A stretch of 11,261 bases of DNA. It comes from Gonium pectorale (Eukaryota; Chlorophyta; Chlorophyceae; Chlamydomonadales; Volvocaceae). The stretch covers positions 10,636 to 21,896 of the forward strand of contig LSYV01000259.1 in NCBI GenBank assembly GCA_001584585.1, written 5' to 3'. The translations under genes were made by a program, and so were the position numbers. This document shows positions 1-7,767 of this stretch, in pieces; the stretch's first letter is position 1, and each line of letters begins with the position of its first letter. Under the pieces are notes generated by a model. That model saw nothing but the letters and a program-made list of their open reading frames with translations. It was not told the origin of the DNA and did not search any database.

Positions 1-1
1 C

Positions 2-592
2 CGCCTGACGCACTACACGGGCGCTCGCACCCTGCAACCGCCCACACCCCGGCCTCCTGACCTTGCCAGCGCCATCACCTACCTCAACGGCGCCCTGCAC
101 CGCCACTTTGGTGGCGCCAACTTCCGGCGCGCGCGCACTGAGCGGCAGCCGCACCTGTGCGAGGTCGACCGCCTGGTGTGCCTGTGTGGCGTGCCGATGC
201 ACTGGCTCACGGTGGACGTGCATGTGCGCTCGGGAACGGTGACGCTCGTGGACAGCTTCATTGGCGTGGCCAACGCGGCCTTCTTGGCGGAGCGCATCAC
301 GGCCTTCCTACACGCCTATGCCGCACAGCACCCACACCCAGGCCTGCCGGCCGAGTGGCACGTCCGCACGCTGCACTCGGCCCCACAGCAACACCCCGAC
401 GGCAACGACTGCGGTGTGTTTGCCTCGCTGTTCATGCGCTGCATTGCAGCCGTGAACGACTGCCCCAACGCGTTCCCCTTTGATGCCGACGACATGGTGG
501 CCGGGCGTGGCCTCCTGCTTCGGGAAGTCCTCACGAGCAGCATCCTGTGGATGCCGCAACCGCGCGTCCGTCTGCTTGCCGCGGCACCGTAG
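2..592 (+). CDS. Ulp1/C48-family SUMO-protease-like cysteine peptidase, 3' part
   Basis: The frame is open from the window edge (first full codon at 2) to a TAG at 590-592, giving 196 visible residues; the start lies upstream. The C48 catalytic order is complete. The His is in MHWLTVDV (visible residue 67) and the Asp in LVDSF (residue 84). A Gln pair is at 129-130 and the Cys is in GNDCGVF (residue 137). The His-Asp spacing of 17 residues is that of Ulp1/SENP proteases, and the DCG(V/I)F signature is diagnostic. Family members cleave SUMO or related modifiers, or act as processing proteases in mobile elements. With no missing key residue this copy looks intact, at least here. Ulp1-like domains are common in Zisupton/KDZ, Mutator-like and CACTA transposons, so this may be a transposon gene rather than a host SUMO protease. 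No other domain is visible. The family call is firm; the biological role is not. Confidence 0.9.
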   Translation, partial: RLTHYTGARTLQPPTPRPPDLASAITYLNGALHRHFGGANFRRARTERQPHLCEVDRLVCLCGVPMHWLTVDVHVRSGTVTLVDSFIGVANAAFLAERITAFLHAYAAQHPHPGLPAEWHVRTLHSAPQQHPDGNDCGVFASLFMRCIAAVNDCPNAFPFDADDMVAGRGLLLREVLTSSILWMPQPRVRLLAAAP

Positions 593-1272
593 CTGCCGCA
601 ACGTACGCACCTGCGTGCCCGTGACGGCGCCGCTCCGTTGGCGTCCCCAACCGCCGGCTTGCGGCCACTGCGGGTAATCGACGCCACGGCATAAACGGGG
701 CAGCGGCACATACACGTCAGCAGTGATGAGTTCGCCCGCGCCTTTGCTGCGCCAGGCTGCGGCCAAGCACGACGGTTCAACGCGGGTACAGAGTGAGCCG
801 GCAAGCAGTACCTGCAGCGTCAGCAGCGAACAATCTCACCTCCTGTATGCTGCCGTGCTTTGATGTACGCACGCGTTTGATTGCGTCTTGCGTGCGGCTT
901 ACCGTCACTGGGCGTCGCCGCGGTACTTGGCGCGCCCCAGCCTCCTTGCGTGTGCACCCTCGGCAGCACTCAAAACTGCACCACCACAACACGCAAAGCT
1001 GCATGGCGCTGCAGCACCGCAGTGCTTCACGGCCGCACTCCCCAACGCACACGACGACTGCCCTTCCACTCGGCTTCCTACTACGGCCGTCTGGAATGTC
1101 TGGAGTGTCTGGACGGATGTCTGGACAGACCGAACCTTCTTAAATGCTGAAGCCCTTCCGTTCGCACTCACCACAACCTTTGAGCTTCTCCTCGCCTTGT
1201 GTGTGCCGGGCACAAGCCTTCCACGGCCCAAGTGTGAAACAAGCACGCGGCCAACGTTTCGCACAAGGAACC
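593..1272. other. Spacer between protease and OB-fold gene (3' UTR plus promoter region)
   Basis: This 680-bp stretch separates the protease stop from the next start on the same strand. I see no protein-like reading frame on either strand: the open frames have shadow-type composition and no recognisable motif. It should hold the 3' end of the protease transcript and the promoter of the downstream gene. I found no TGTAA signal and no clear TATA box; the only AT-rich word is CTTAAATG near 1140. A short motif repeat at 1088-1125 is listed separately. Confidence 0.5.
1088..1125 (+). repeat. Four copies of GTCTGGA upstream of the OB-fold gene
   Basis: CGTCTGGA at 1088 is followed by TGTCTGGA at 1097, 1106 and 1118, so copies start 9, 9 and 12 bp apart. 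The cluster lies about 150 bp before the proposed start codon at 1273. It may be a promoter element or simple tandem slippage; nothing in the sequence decides between these. Confidence 0.5.
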
Positions 1273-4200
1273 ATGCCTCTCAACCTCACATCCTTCGCCA
1301 CCGCCGGTGCCGGTGCCACCTCTGCAAAGCAGCGCCCCAGCAAGGACAGGTTAGCCACTTCCTCCACACGCATGCATGCCCACATGCCTGATTGCCAAAC
1401 CCTACCTTCGCAAATCGCCTTGCCATCACGCACTGCCCTTGAAAGGATGCCCACACTTGCGCGCTGCCGCGCCACGTACCTCCTCGCATGCGGTCTTCCG
1501 CATACAACACCCATGCCGTCCTACTTTGCGCGCCGACGATACTTTGCGCTCGTATCGTGCATCGCTGACTTGCCCGCTTCTTCCATGTATGCCATGCGTG
1601 CAGGTCGCGCGCGACGCTTACCCTGAGCATCTGCAAGCATGTCCTGCCCCCCGGCGACATCGAGGCGTTTCACAGCTGCTTCGACGGCATTGACACACTG
1701 CATCCCGATTATCCAATGCAACTCGTCAAAAAACGTGGTTTGGAGTCGGTGCAAAGCTGGGCGGTGCCGACGGCCTTCGTCATAGGCCACGACAACACCA
1801 AAGGCTACTACGTCGTGTTCCAGCGCGAACAACTCGACGACCTCTTGCGTTTCATGTTGGTGCACAGGCACGGACGTGACGCCGTGGTACTGAAGGACGT
1901 CGTAGTGCGCCCGGCATCCTCCGCCGAGCGCGCTGCTGTTGCGGCTGTCGCGCCGCATGTACCCGCGGAAAACGCACGAACGGTCGTCTTCGACGACGAC
2001 AGCGACATACACCTCGCTGACCTGGTGAGTTCCGCGCTGGCCGGAGTGGGGGGGGGACCGGATAGGTGCGTGATAGACAAGGTCGGCCGTGTTGTGAACT
2101 GGGGGCAAAGCGCCTCATCCCCATGCATACATGCGATGTGGGACACATACGTGCTTGGCCACAACGACCGTACAAGCCGGGCGTTGCGGCAGGGCATAGC
2201 CAACGCGCAACATGCACGCACGGCCATGACACCACACGCCCTCCTAATCTTACTCTTCCTACACGGCACAGCACTTTCACGCCCGCCTCTATATCCCATC
2301 TGCCCCTCTTGCCGCTTAATTTCGGCTTGTTCATCCCTGTGCCGCATGCTTTCACGCCCCACAGCGACCATTCGCCCTCAACAAGTACACGCAGCTCACG
2401 GCGGTCACAACCTTTGAAGACGCCAAGAAGACGCGGCCGGGAGAGGCGCTCCAGGGTCCGCTGCTGCTGCTGGTGGTCGGCCCTGCCAACACTTCAGGCA
2501 AGGGCCACGCCATCAACGGCGGCCAGGCATATGCGCTGAAGGCCCTGACGGTCACCGAGGCCGGCGCTATCAAGGCGGTCGAGGTGCGCAACTTCGTGTG
2601 CACAACCCAGAACGCACACGTACGCACTGGCACCACACATGACGCCTTGTTTACCGCGCGTCGCTGCAACGCACCGGCAGCCCCGCACAGGTCCGCCACA
2701 CGCTTCTGCTAGCAGCACCGTTGCCGCGGCCCTTGCATGCACCGAAACACCTTCCACTATCTGCACTGCGACGCCCCATGCGTAACGCGTGCGGCCGATT
2801 CCGCCCATCCCTCCTTCTGCCTGCCTGCACCCTTATGTTGCCTGACCCGCATCCCAGCGTCCACCCCGCTGCTGCTGGCACCTTCTCGCCCCGCCCCTTG
2901 ACTCCCGCCCTGCCGCCATGCACCTGCAGCTCTTGGTGTGGAGCTCCTACGCCCACGCCACGTCTGTGGGCCCCGCCATCGAGACTTCTCTGCAGGACCG
3001 CGTGCCTGTCGTCATGACGGGCTTCGCGCGGGACCAGCGCTGCCCGGCGGCGCAGGGCACCAACGGCACGGCCCTCATCCGCCTCGCGCCCACCCGCAAC
3101 GCCGCGGCGTTCATGCCGCCCACCTCAGCGCCCATGACGGCCCTGGCGCAGGCAATGAGCGATGCCGCGGCCCGCCTCCACCGCGTCACCGCCGCCGCCG
3201 CGCCCGCTGCGCCTTCCAGCGCCGGCTCCGGTGCATCTCCCAGGTCGTCGCCCACCGCTGCTGCCATGGGCGCCACCGCCACCGCTGTGCGGGCCGGCCC
3301 CAGCACTTCGGTGCCCATGGACCTCAGCAGCGCTGGCCAGTGCGTCCTGGCGTTTTCACCATATGGCATGATCGTGGAAGGCACACTGAGTGCGAAGGGC
3401 CTCGTCGTCACGCCAGACGCGCCCATTGAGGTCAGATGCTTGCCCTCGTCCTCCCTGTCTTTCATGTGCTGGCTTGCTGCACCGCCGCGCGCACCGCACA
3501 CAACCGCCTCCACCACGTTTGGCAATGGCAACGTGTGGCCCGTGCATGCTTCGCTTCGTGACAGGCCACCGTGCGCATCACTTCCTTCCACGCACCGCCC
3601 TTTCATCAACCGGTTGTGCACGTACCAGCAACGAACACTTACATTGCCGCTTCGTTGCTGATGCGTTCACGTCCCAACCATCCGCGCCCTGCACTTGCAC
3701 CCGCCGTTACACAGGCCTCCATGACGAAGCTCGACAACAACGGCGACGTCATTGGCCACTCCGTGGCCCTCATCACCTCCACCAAGGTCGTGGAGGACGT
3801 GTTCTGTGCCTCCAAGCCCTTCCTTGCGTACCTGTCGGAGGAGTGCCATGGAGACATCTACAACTTCGCGGCAAAGGTGGAGGAGGGCGTACAGCTCTTT
3901 GTGCGCACCGGACCCTCCGGCATCGTCCTGAAGTACGGTCGCTCCCCGGACGCCCTGCTGCCGTCCGCCGCCGCCGCCACCGTCGTTGACGCCGATGCTG
4001 GCATTGAGGACACGGCCGCCGCCGCAATCACGTCGTTTTTCGACAGCGCTGCAACTGCTGCCCACGAGCGCCAGGTCAGCTTACATACGGGAACGAGGGG
4101 AATGGCTTCGCAACACGGTGCCCTCGCCTGCTGTTTCTCACTACATTGCCATTAGGCAGCCCCTCTGCAGTGCTTGCTGTGCTCGGTCCTGCATCGCTGT

Positions 4201-5066
4201 GCTTGGCGCCAGTCGCCAGTGCCTGACTCCCGCCCGCCGTTTGTATCGCGAACCGTACTCTGCACCAACGTCCACGGCCTCACATACACCGTACGCACAG
4301 GCCTCTGGCGTCATGCTGCCCCAGAAGCGGGCCGGCACCGCTTCGCCGACGCTGTCCGACGACGGTGCGGGCGCTCACTCACCGCGCTCCACCGGCAACG
4401 GTGGCAACGACGGCATCAACGCAGCTACCAGCGCCACCACCGCCGCGGTGGGCGCCTCTGCCAGCTCCGCCGCCAAGCCGTCGCCCGCCAAGCGAGCGGC
4501 CGGCTTCAGCTTCCGGGACGCCGTCGCCACGTCCGCTAAGGTACGTACTGGGACGGGGCAACCACGCCAGGCACGGGCCACATCGCACGTGCCTTGTGCG
4601 CTGCCGCCTCTGTAACGCAGCGTAATATGCTGTCACACGACCAACGGACCACGCGGCTACACCACGCCCCTGAACGCCTGCCTTCACACCTGCCACATGC
4701 GCCACGCGGCGCCCACCGCCTGCCTACTGTCCATTGTTGCGCGCTACTCCCTACCTGCGCTTGCATCTGCAGGCCGCAACAGCCGCCGCGGCTACCGCCC
4801 GCTTCACCGCCACGACGGACCACGTCCTCACTGTGGCTACCGTCAACGCCGCCACGGCGGCCACCTCCCAGGCCAAGGCCAACGCCGCCACCAGCGGCGG
4901 CAACCCGCCGCCCTGCACGCCAACACAGGTGTGTGGTGTGATGTGCACTCCGTACCACGTTCTTCATTACCTCCGCCTTTTCTTGTGACGACTCCACATC
5001 TACACACCGCCTCACAGTGCGCTTCCTTCACAATCGCCACCTGCACTGCTGCTGCTGCCGCTGCTC

Positions 5067-5097
<31 letters not shown>

Positions 5098-5100
5098 AGC

Positions 5101-5150
<50 letters not shown>

Positions 5151-5784
5151 TCACACCCCTGTTGCGTTCCGCTGCCGCCCTGCCACAGGCCAGCGCCCGT
5201 GCCGCAAGCAGCTTCGCCGCCGCGCCGCACGCCGCATCGGCAACCACCACCACCGTCGCCGCCACCGCCGGCAACACCACGCCAATGAGCATGCCGGCGG
5301 CGCCGCCCCGCATGGCGCCGGCCCCCACCACCAACGTCGCCCAGGTACGCTCGCACATCATGCACAACCGCACATAGCCCGGCTAGCCCTGCCATGCCTT
5401 GTGCAATGCCATTGTAACCACACCTTGGGCACGTCAGCAAGCCGGCCAGCGACGACACTGTCGCCATCCTTGACGTCAGCCACGCCACCACCTTTCCACA
5501 CACCCGCCTCGCCCTTCACCGCCACACACCACTGCCACCCGCTTGCCCGCCACACCTCCACACAACACCCTGCACGCATCCGGGAGCCTATCTTCTGCCT
5601 TCATGTGCTGCTGGCCCGCACGCATGCCGCCACTATGCAGAACCTCGCCAACGACAACGGCGCCGACGCCCACATGCACAATAGCCCCACTTCACCGGCC
5701 ACCTCCGAGGTGTCCATGGACGTCAACGCCGACCCGGCCATGGGCATCGACGACGATGACGCTGAATACGACATGGAGGCCTAA
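1273..5784 (+). CDS. Nine-exon gene for a probable OB-fold (RPA/SSB-like) nucleic-acid-binding protein with acidic tail
   Basis: Exons: 1273-1349, 1604-2024, 2365-2583, 2930-3430, 3715-4074, 4301-4540, 4773-4928, 5189-5344 (or 5018-5344), 5641-5784 (TAA). Intron 1 is phase 2 and all others phase 0, and every junction keeps the frame. The start sits in ACCATGC. The product is 757 aa, or 814 with the longer exon 8. Residues 27-166 form a domain I do not recognise. Residues 197-295 read like an OB fold: strand LLLLVVG, then YALKALTVTEAG and VELLVWSSYAHA, a helix, RVPVVMTGF and TALIRLAPT. An Ala/Ser/Pro linker follows, then a small alpha/beta region at about 375-490. Next come a basic KPSPAKRAAG patch (585-594, possible nuclear signal) and Ala-rich exons 7-8. 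The tail ends GIDDDDAEYDMEA. An acidic tail after an OB fold recalls SSB proteins. A role in ssDNA binding, and a link to the upstream protease, are inferred. The exon model is strong and the function moderate. Confidence 0.72.
5046..5149 (+). repeat. (CTG)n/(GCT)n trinucleotide tract at the intron 7 / exon 8 boundary
   Basis: About 100 bp of CTG repeats with a few interruptions (CCG, CTC, TTG, CAG). Two acceptors in the same frame flank it: CTCACAG ending at 5017 and CCACAG ending at 5188. Using the first puts the tract in the protein as a poly-alanine run (GCT codons) and makes intron 7 only 89 bp. Using the second leaves the tract in a 260-bp intron, matching the other introns (226-346 bp) and the usual exon start GCC. 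I lean to the second. Being open is not evidence, because this repeat has no stop in any frame. Confidence 0.9.
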
Positions 5785-5946
5785 TCACACATGATGTGCA
5801 CACAGGCACGCTGCTCATGTCTTGGCCGTGCTCCACGTCAGTGCCACCACCTGCTGTGCTTATGGTCACGTCCGTGGCTTGGGTGTGTGCGTGTGCTTGC
5901 GTGCACAAGCCTGTGTCTTCACGTGTGTTGAAACGGAACAACGTCA

Positions 5947-6024
5947 GTGTATGTGTGTGTGTGTAACTGCTAGTCCTCTCTGTGCTTCTGTGTCTGTGTG
6001 TGTGTTTGTGTGTGTGTGTGTGTG
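5947..6024 (+). repeat. TG dinucleotide microsatellite, interrupted
   Basis: A first TG run at 5947-5964 and a second at 5981-6024 are separated by a short pyrimidine-rich stretch. They start about 160 bp past the stop of the OB-fold gene and probably cover its 3' UTR and transcript end. Confidence 0.85.
5962..5966 (+). promoter_or_regulatory. TGTAA polyadenylation signal
   Basis: TGTAA lies 178 bp after the TAA of the OB-fold gene. UGUAA is the usual poly(A) signal of volvocine and related green algae, so this supports both the 3' end of the gene and the lineage. It sits within a TG-rich stretch, so a chance match is possible. Confidence 0.5.
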
Positions 6025-7000
6025 CATCTGGTGACGTCCCTGCCTCTTTGGTATGCGGTCCAACCTTTCACTCACAGTGAGTCACAACCCCGTCCAACAA
6101 TGGCCCTTTCCTGCCTTACTGACGCTGGCGCTGCGATTGCTTTATGCACCTTTTGCGGGCCTGCCGTGTTGACAGCAATGTCATGGACTTGCGTTCTATT
6201 ACATTGGTGCCTGCAATGAACGGCACGTCGCCTTAACACCGCTCTAGGCTGCACGATTGGAGTTTCAGGAACGGCAACCGTGCGTCTTGCTTACCACTAT
6301 GCTGCTGCTTTTGCGACTGATAACGCCCAACTTCAGGCCGCGCAATGCGCTCCGTACGCGCTCGGAACGCCTATGCCTAGTATTACATTTCTGATTGCGG
6401 GTATGTGTGTGTGAGTGCTACTGCCGTCCCGTGCATGTGTGCGTGCACACTGATACACTTCACGACTCCTTATAGCAACCGTCCCAGGCATACATGTAAC
6501 AGCTTGCCCCACGCCGTACATAACCCGCCACCACAATCCTTACGGCACGCCAACCTACACCCGTAAACACGCTTCCACTCTGCCTTCAATCAACACGCAG
6601 CTTTCAACGCACCAACAGCTTCGCCCCCCCACACCGCAACACGGATGACGCAGCTGCCTCGCGGCTGGCACTGTCAGCACACGCATATCCTCGCATTGCC
6701 ACCGAACGCACTGTGAGACCAGTACAACAAGCACGACCCCGACTACATCGCAAACTATATGGCGCACCACATTTGTCTCCTTTGTTATTGGGCGAGCCAT
6801 ATGTTCTGCTGCTAGCAGAGAGGTTTTGGCCCTATTCATAGTACACTATTATCACGTTTGTAGGACCAGTCTACAATGCGCACAGCTATTTTCTTGGTCC
6901 GAACTGTCGTTGGGTGTTCGTTACATTTGAGCATAGCTGATATCATGTTGACTGCCCTCGTAAAGCAACGTTTAGCTATGGACACAGTCGACTGAGGCGA
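6025..7000. other. Non-coding stretch, lower GC
   Basis: No protein-like reading frame, splice-linked exon or RNA gene was recognised on either strand. Base composition drops in GC and stop codons become frequent compared with the first 5.8 kb. The interval between the OB-fold gene and the transposon-like element seems to be plain intergenic sequence. Confidence 0.5.
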
Positions 7001-7013
7001 GTGCCGTTCAGGG

Positions 7014-7048
7014 GGCTAAGTACTCCCTTGGTCGCCGAGTACTTAGCC
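7014..7048. repeat. Perfect 12-bp inverted repeat (hairpin) at the left end of the transposon-like element
   Basis: GGCTAAGTACTC at 7014-7025 is the exact reverse complement of GAGTACTTAGCC at 7037-7048, with an 11-bp loop. The right arm and the loop lie inside the left terminal repeat; the left arm lies just outside the part matched at the right end. Confidence 0.85.
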
Positions 7049-7066
7049 GTACGCGGGGGAAACGTT
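7026..7066 (+). repeat. Left terminal inverted repeat
   Basis: It starts CCTTGGTC and contains TAGCCGTACGCGGGGG and ACGTTC. These blocks recur in reverse complement at the right end with small mismatches and one extra base (TAGCCGTGACGCGGGGG). Confidence 0.7.
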
Positions 7067-7080
7067 CGGGCTGGAAGTTC

Positions 7081-7146
7081 ATGAACGGTCCAAGGACGGT
7101 CCATGAACGGTCCATGAACGGTCCGTGAAGGGTCTGTGAACGACGT
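7081..7146 (+). repeat. Left subterminal array: six 11-bp units of ATGAACGGTCC
   Basis: Units start at 7081, 7092, 7103, 7114, 7125 and 7136. Three are exactly ATGAACGGTCC; the others are AAGGACGGTCC, GTGAAGGGTCT and a decayed GTGAACGACGT. The 11-bp period is close to one DNA helical turn, so units would lie on one face of the helix. Confidence 0.9.
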
Positions 7147-7291
7147 ACGGCAATTTGCGCTTGCTCCCTACAGAGGGAGGAGCCATATGTAATATACAAT
7201 ATTAGTAGAACTCCTTTGACTTGACATTCTTGACTTGACTCGACCTACTCGACTTAGGATGTAACTGGACTCTGGCCCTAACTCATCGACT

Positions 7292-7610
7292 TTGACCGAC
7301 CTATCAAGCACACGCTGTACTTGTACTAAACTCAATACCACAGTACCTCATCTGGGGTTGACGCTGAATGGCCTGGGCCCGCATTCCAAGACGTTGACCG
7401 ACAGTATGCGAAGAAGGGCCAGGGCGGCGGCTCCGGCCCGCCACCCTGACTTTGAATATGATGGTTTTTATGTCTCAGGCGATGGCAGCGCCGAAAGCCC
7501 CGCTAGCGACGGGGACGATGAGTACATGGGGCAGTCGTCCGACAGCGAGGGGGGCACTCACCCTTCGCCGCCAAAGGGGGGAGGAAGGGGCAGGGGCCAG
7601 GAGCGGGCAG
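7292..7610 (+). CDS. Likely first exon of a transposon protein, remainder lost
   Basis: The frame is open from ATG 7292, with a second in-frame ATG at 7406 that is more likely the start, because the protein-like part begins there (MRRRARAAAP). It runs to a strong donor, GCAG|GTAAGT, at 7610/7611 (phase 1). Past the donor the frame stops at once (GTAAGTAG). From 7406 it gives 68 residues: a basic start, then an acidic Ser/Asp/Glu/Gly-rich stretch (DFEYDGFYVSGDGS, SDGDDEYMG), then a Gly/Arg-rich end. Disordered acidic N-termini of this kind are common in eukaryotic transposases, but no catalytic domain is present and I do not recognise the family. No acceptor with protein-like sequence follows inside the element. 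It is probably a relic exon in a deletion derivative. Confidence 0.45.
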
Positions 7611-7649
7611 GTAAGTAGTACCGCGGGCAGAGCGAGCTCGCTCGGTGTC

Positions 7650-7724
7650 GTTCACGCTCGTTCACAGACCCTTCACGGACCGTTCATGGACCGTTTACGG
7701 ACTGTTCATGACCGTTCAAACCCT
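7650..7724 (-). repeat. Right subterminal array: inverted copies of the 11-bp unit
   Basis: Units on the + strand start at 7650, 7660, 7671, 7682, 7693, 7704 and 7714. Examples are GTTCATGGACC, CTTCACGGACC and GTTTACGGACT, which are reverse complements of the left-array unit. The units at 7650 and 7704 are 10 bp rather than 11. Confidence 0.88.
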
Positions 7725-7726
7725 GA

Positions 7727-7767
7727 ACGTTCACCCCCGCGTCACGGCTACCTAGTGTGGACCAAGG
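7727..7767 (-). repeat. Right terminal inverted repeat
   Basis: It reads GAACGTTCACCCCCGCG, then ACGGCTA and GGACCAAGG, the reverse complement of the blocks at the left end. The outermost shared word is CCAAGG, ending at 7767. Confidence 0.68.

Larger units (their letters stand above)
7026..7767. mobile_element. Short non-autonomous DNA-transposon-like element with terminal and subterminal inverted repeats
   Basis: The left end (7026-7066) and the reverse complement of the right end (about 7728-7767) share CCTTGGTC, then TAGCCGT, ACGCGGGGG and ACGTTC in the same order and near-equal spacing. Inside these imperfect terminal repeats lie arrays of an 11-bp word in opposite orientation (7081-7146 and 7650-7724), as in transposase-binding subterminal repeats of hAT, CACTA and Mutator-like elements. 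The only content is a 319-bp frame that ends in a strong splice donor (GCAG|GTAAGT) at 7610, directly before the right subterminal array. This suggests a deletion derivative that kept the first transposase exon. The superfamily is not clear. An 8-bp word TGAGGCGA occurs on both sides (6993-7000, 7773-7780) but does not abut the matched ends on the left. Confidence 0.72.

Noticed and set aside
2..592. Adenovirus-type (Polinton/virophage) protease instead of Ulp1
   Set aside because: The HW, VDS and GNDCGVF motifs with 17-residue His-Asp spacing fit cellular C48/Ulp1 better. No Polinton capsid, polymerase B or integrase is present.
308..804. Minus-strand open frames opposite the protease
   Set aside because: Shadow frames of a GC-rich coding region, with no motif, no splice sites and no protein-like pattern.
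4751..5503. Long minus-strand and alternate + strand frames across the CTG tract, with poly-Ala, poly-Ser, poly-Cys or poly-Leu translations
   Set aside because: A trinucleotide repeat has no stop in any frame, so these frames are open by construction. Only the frame joined by splice sites fits the gene.
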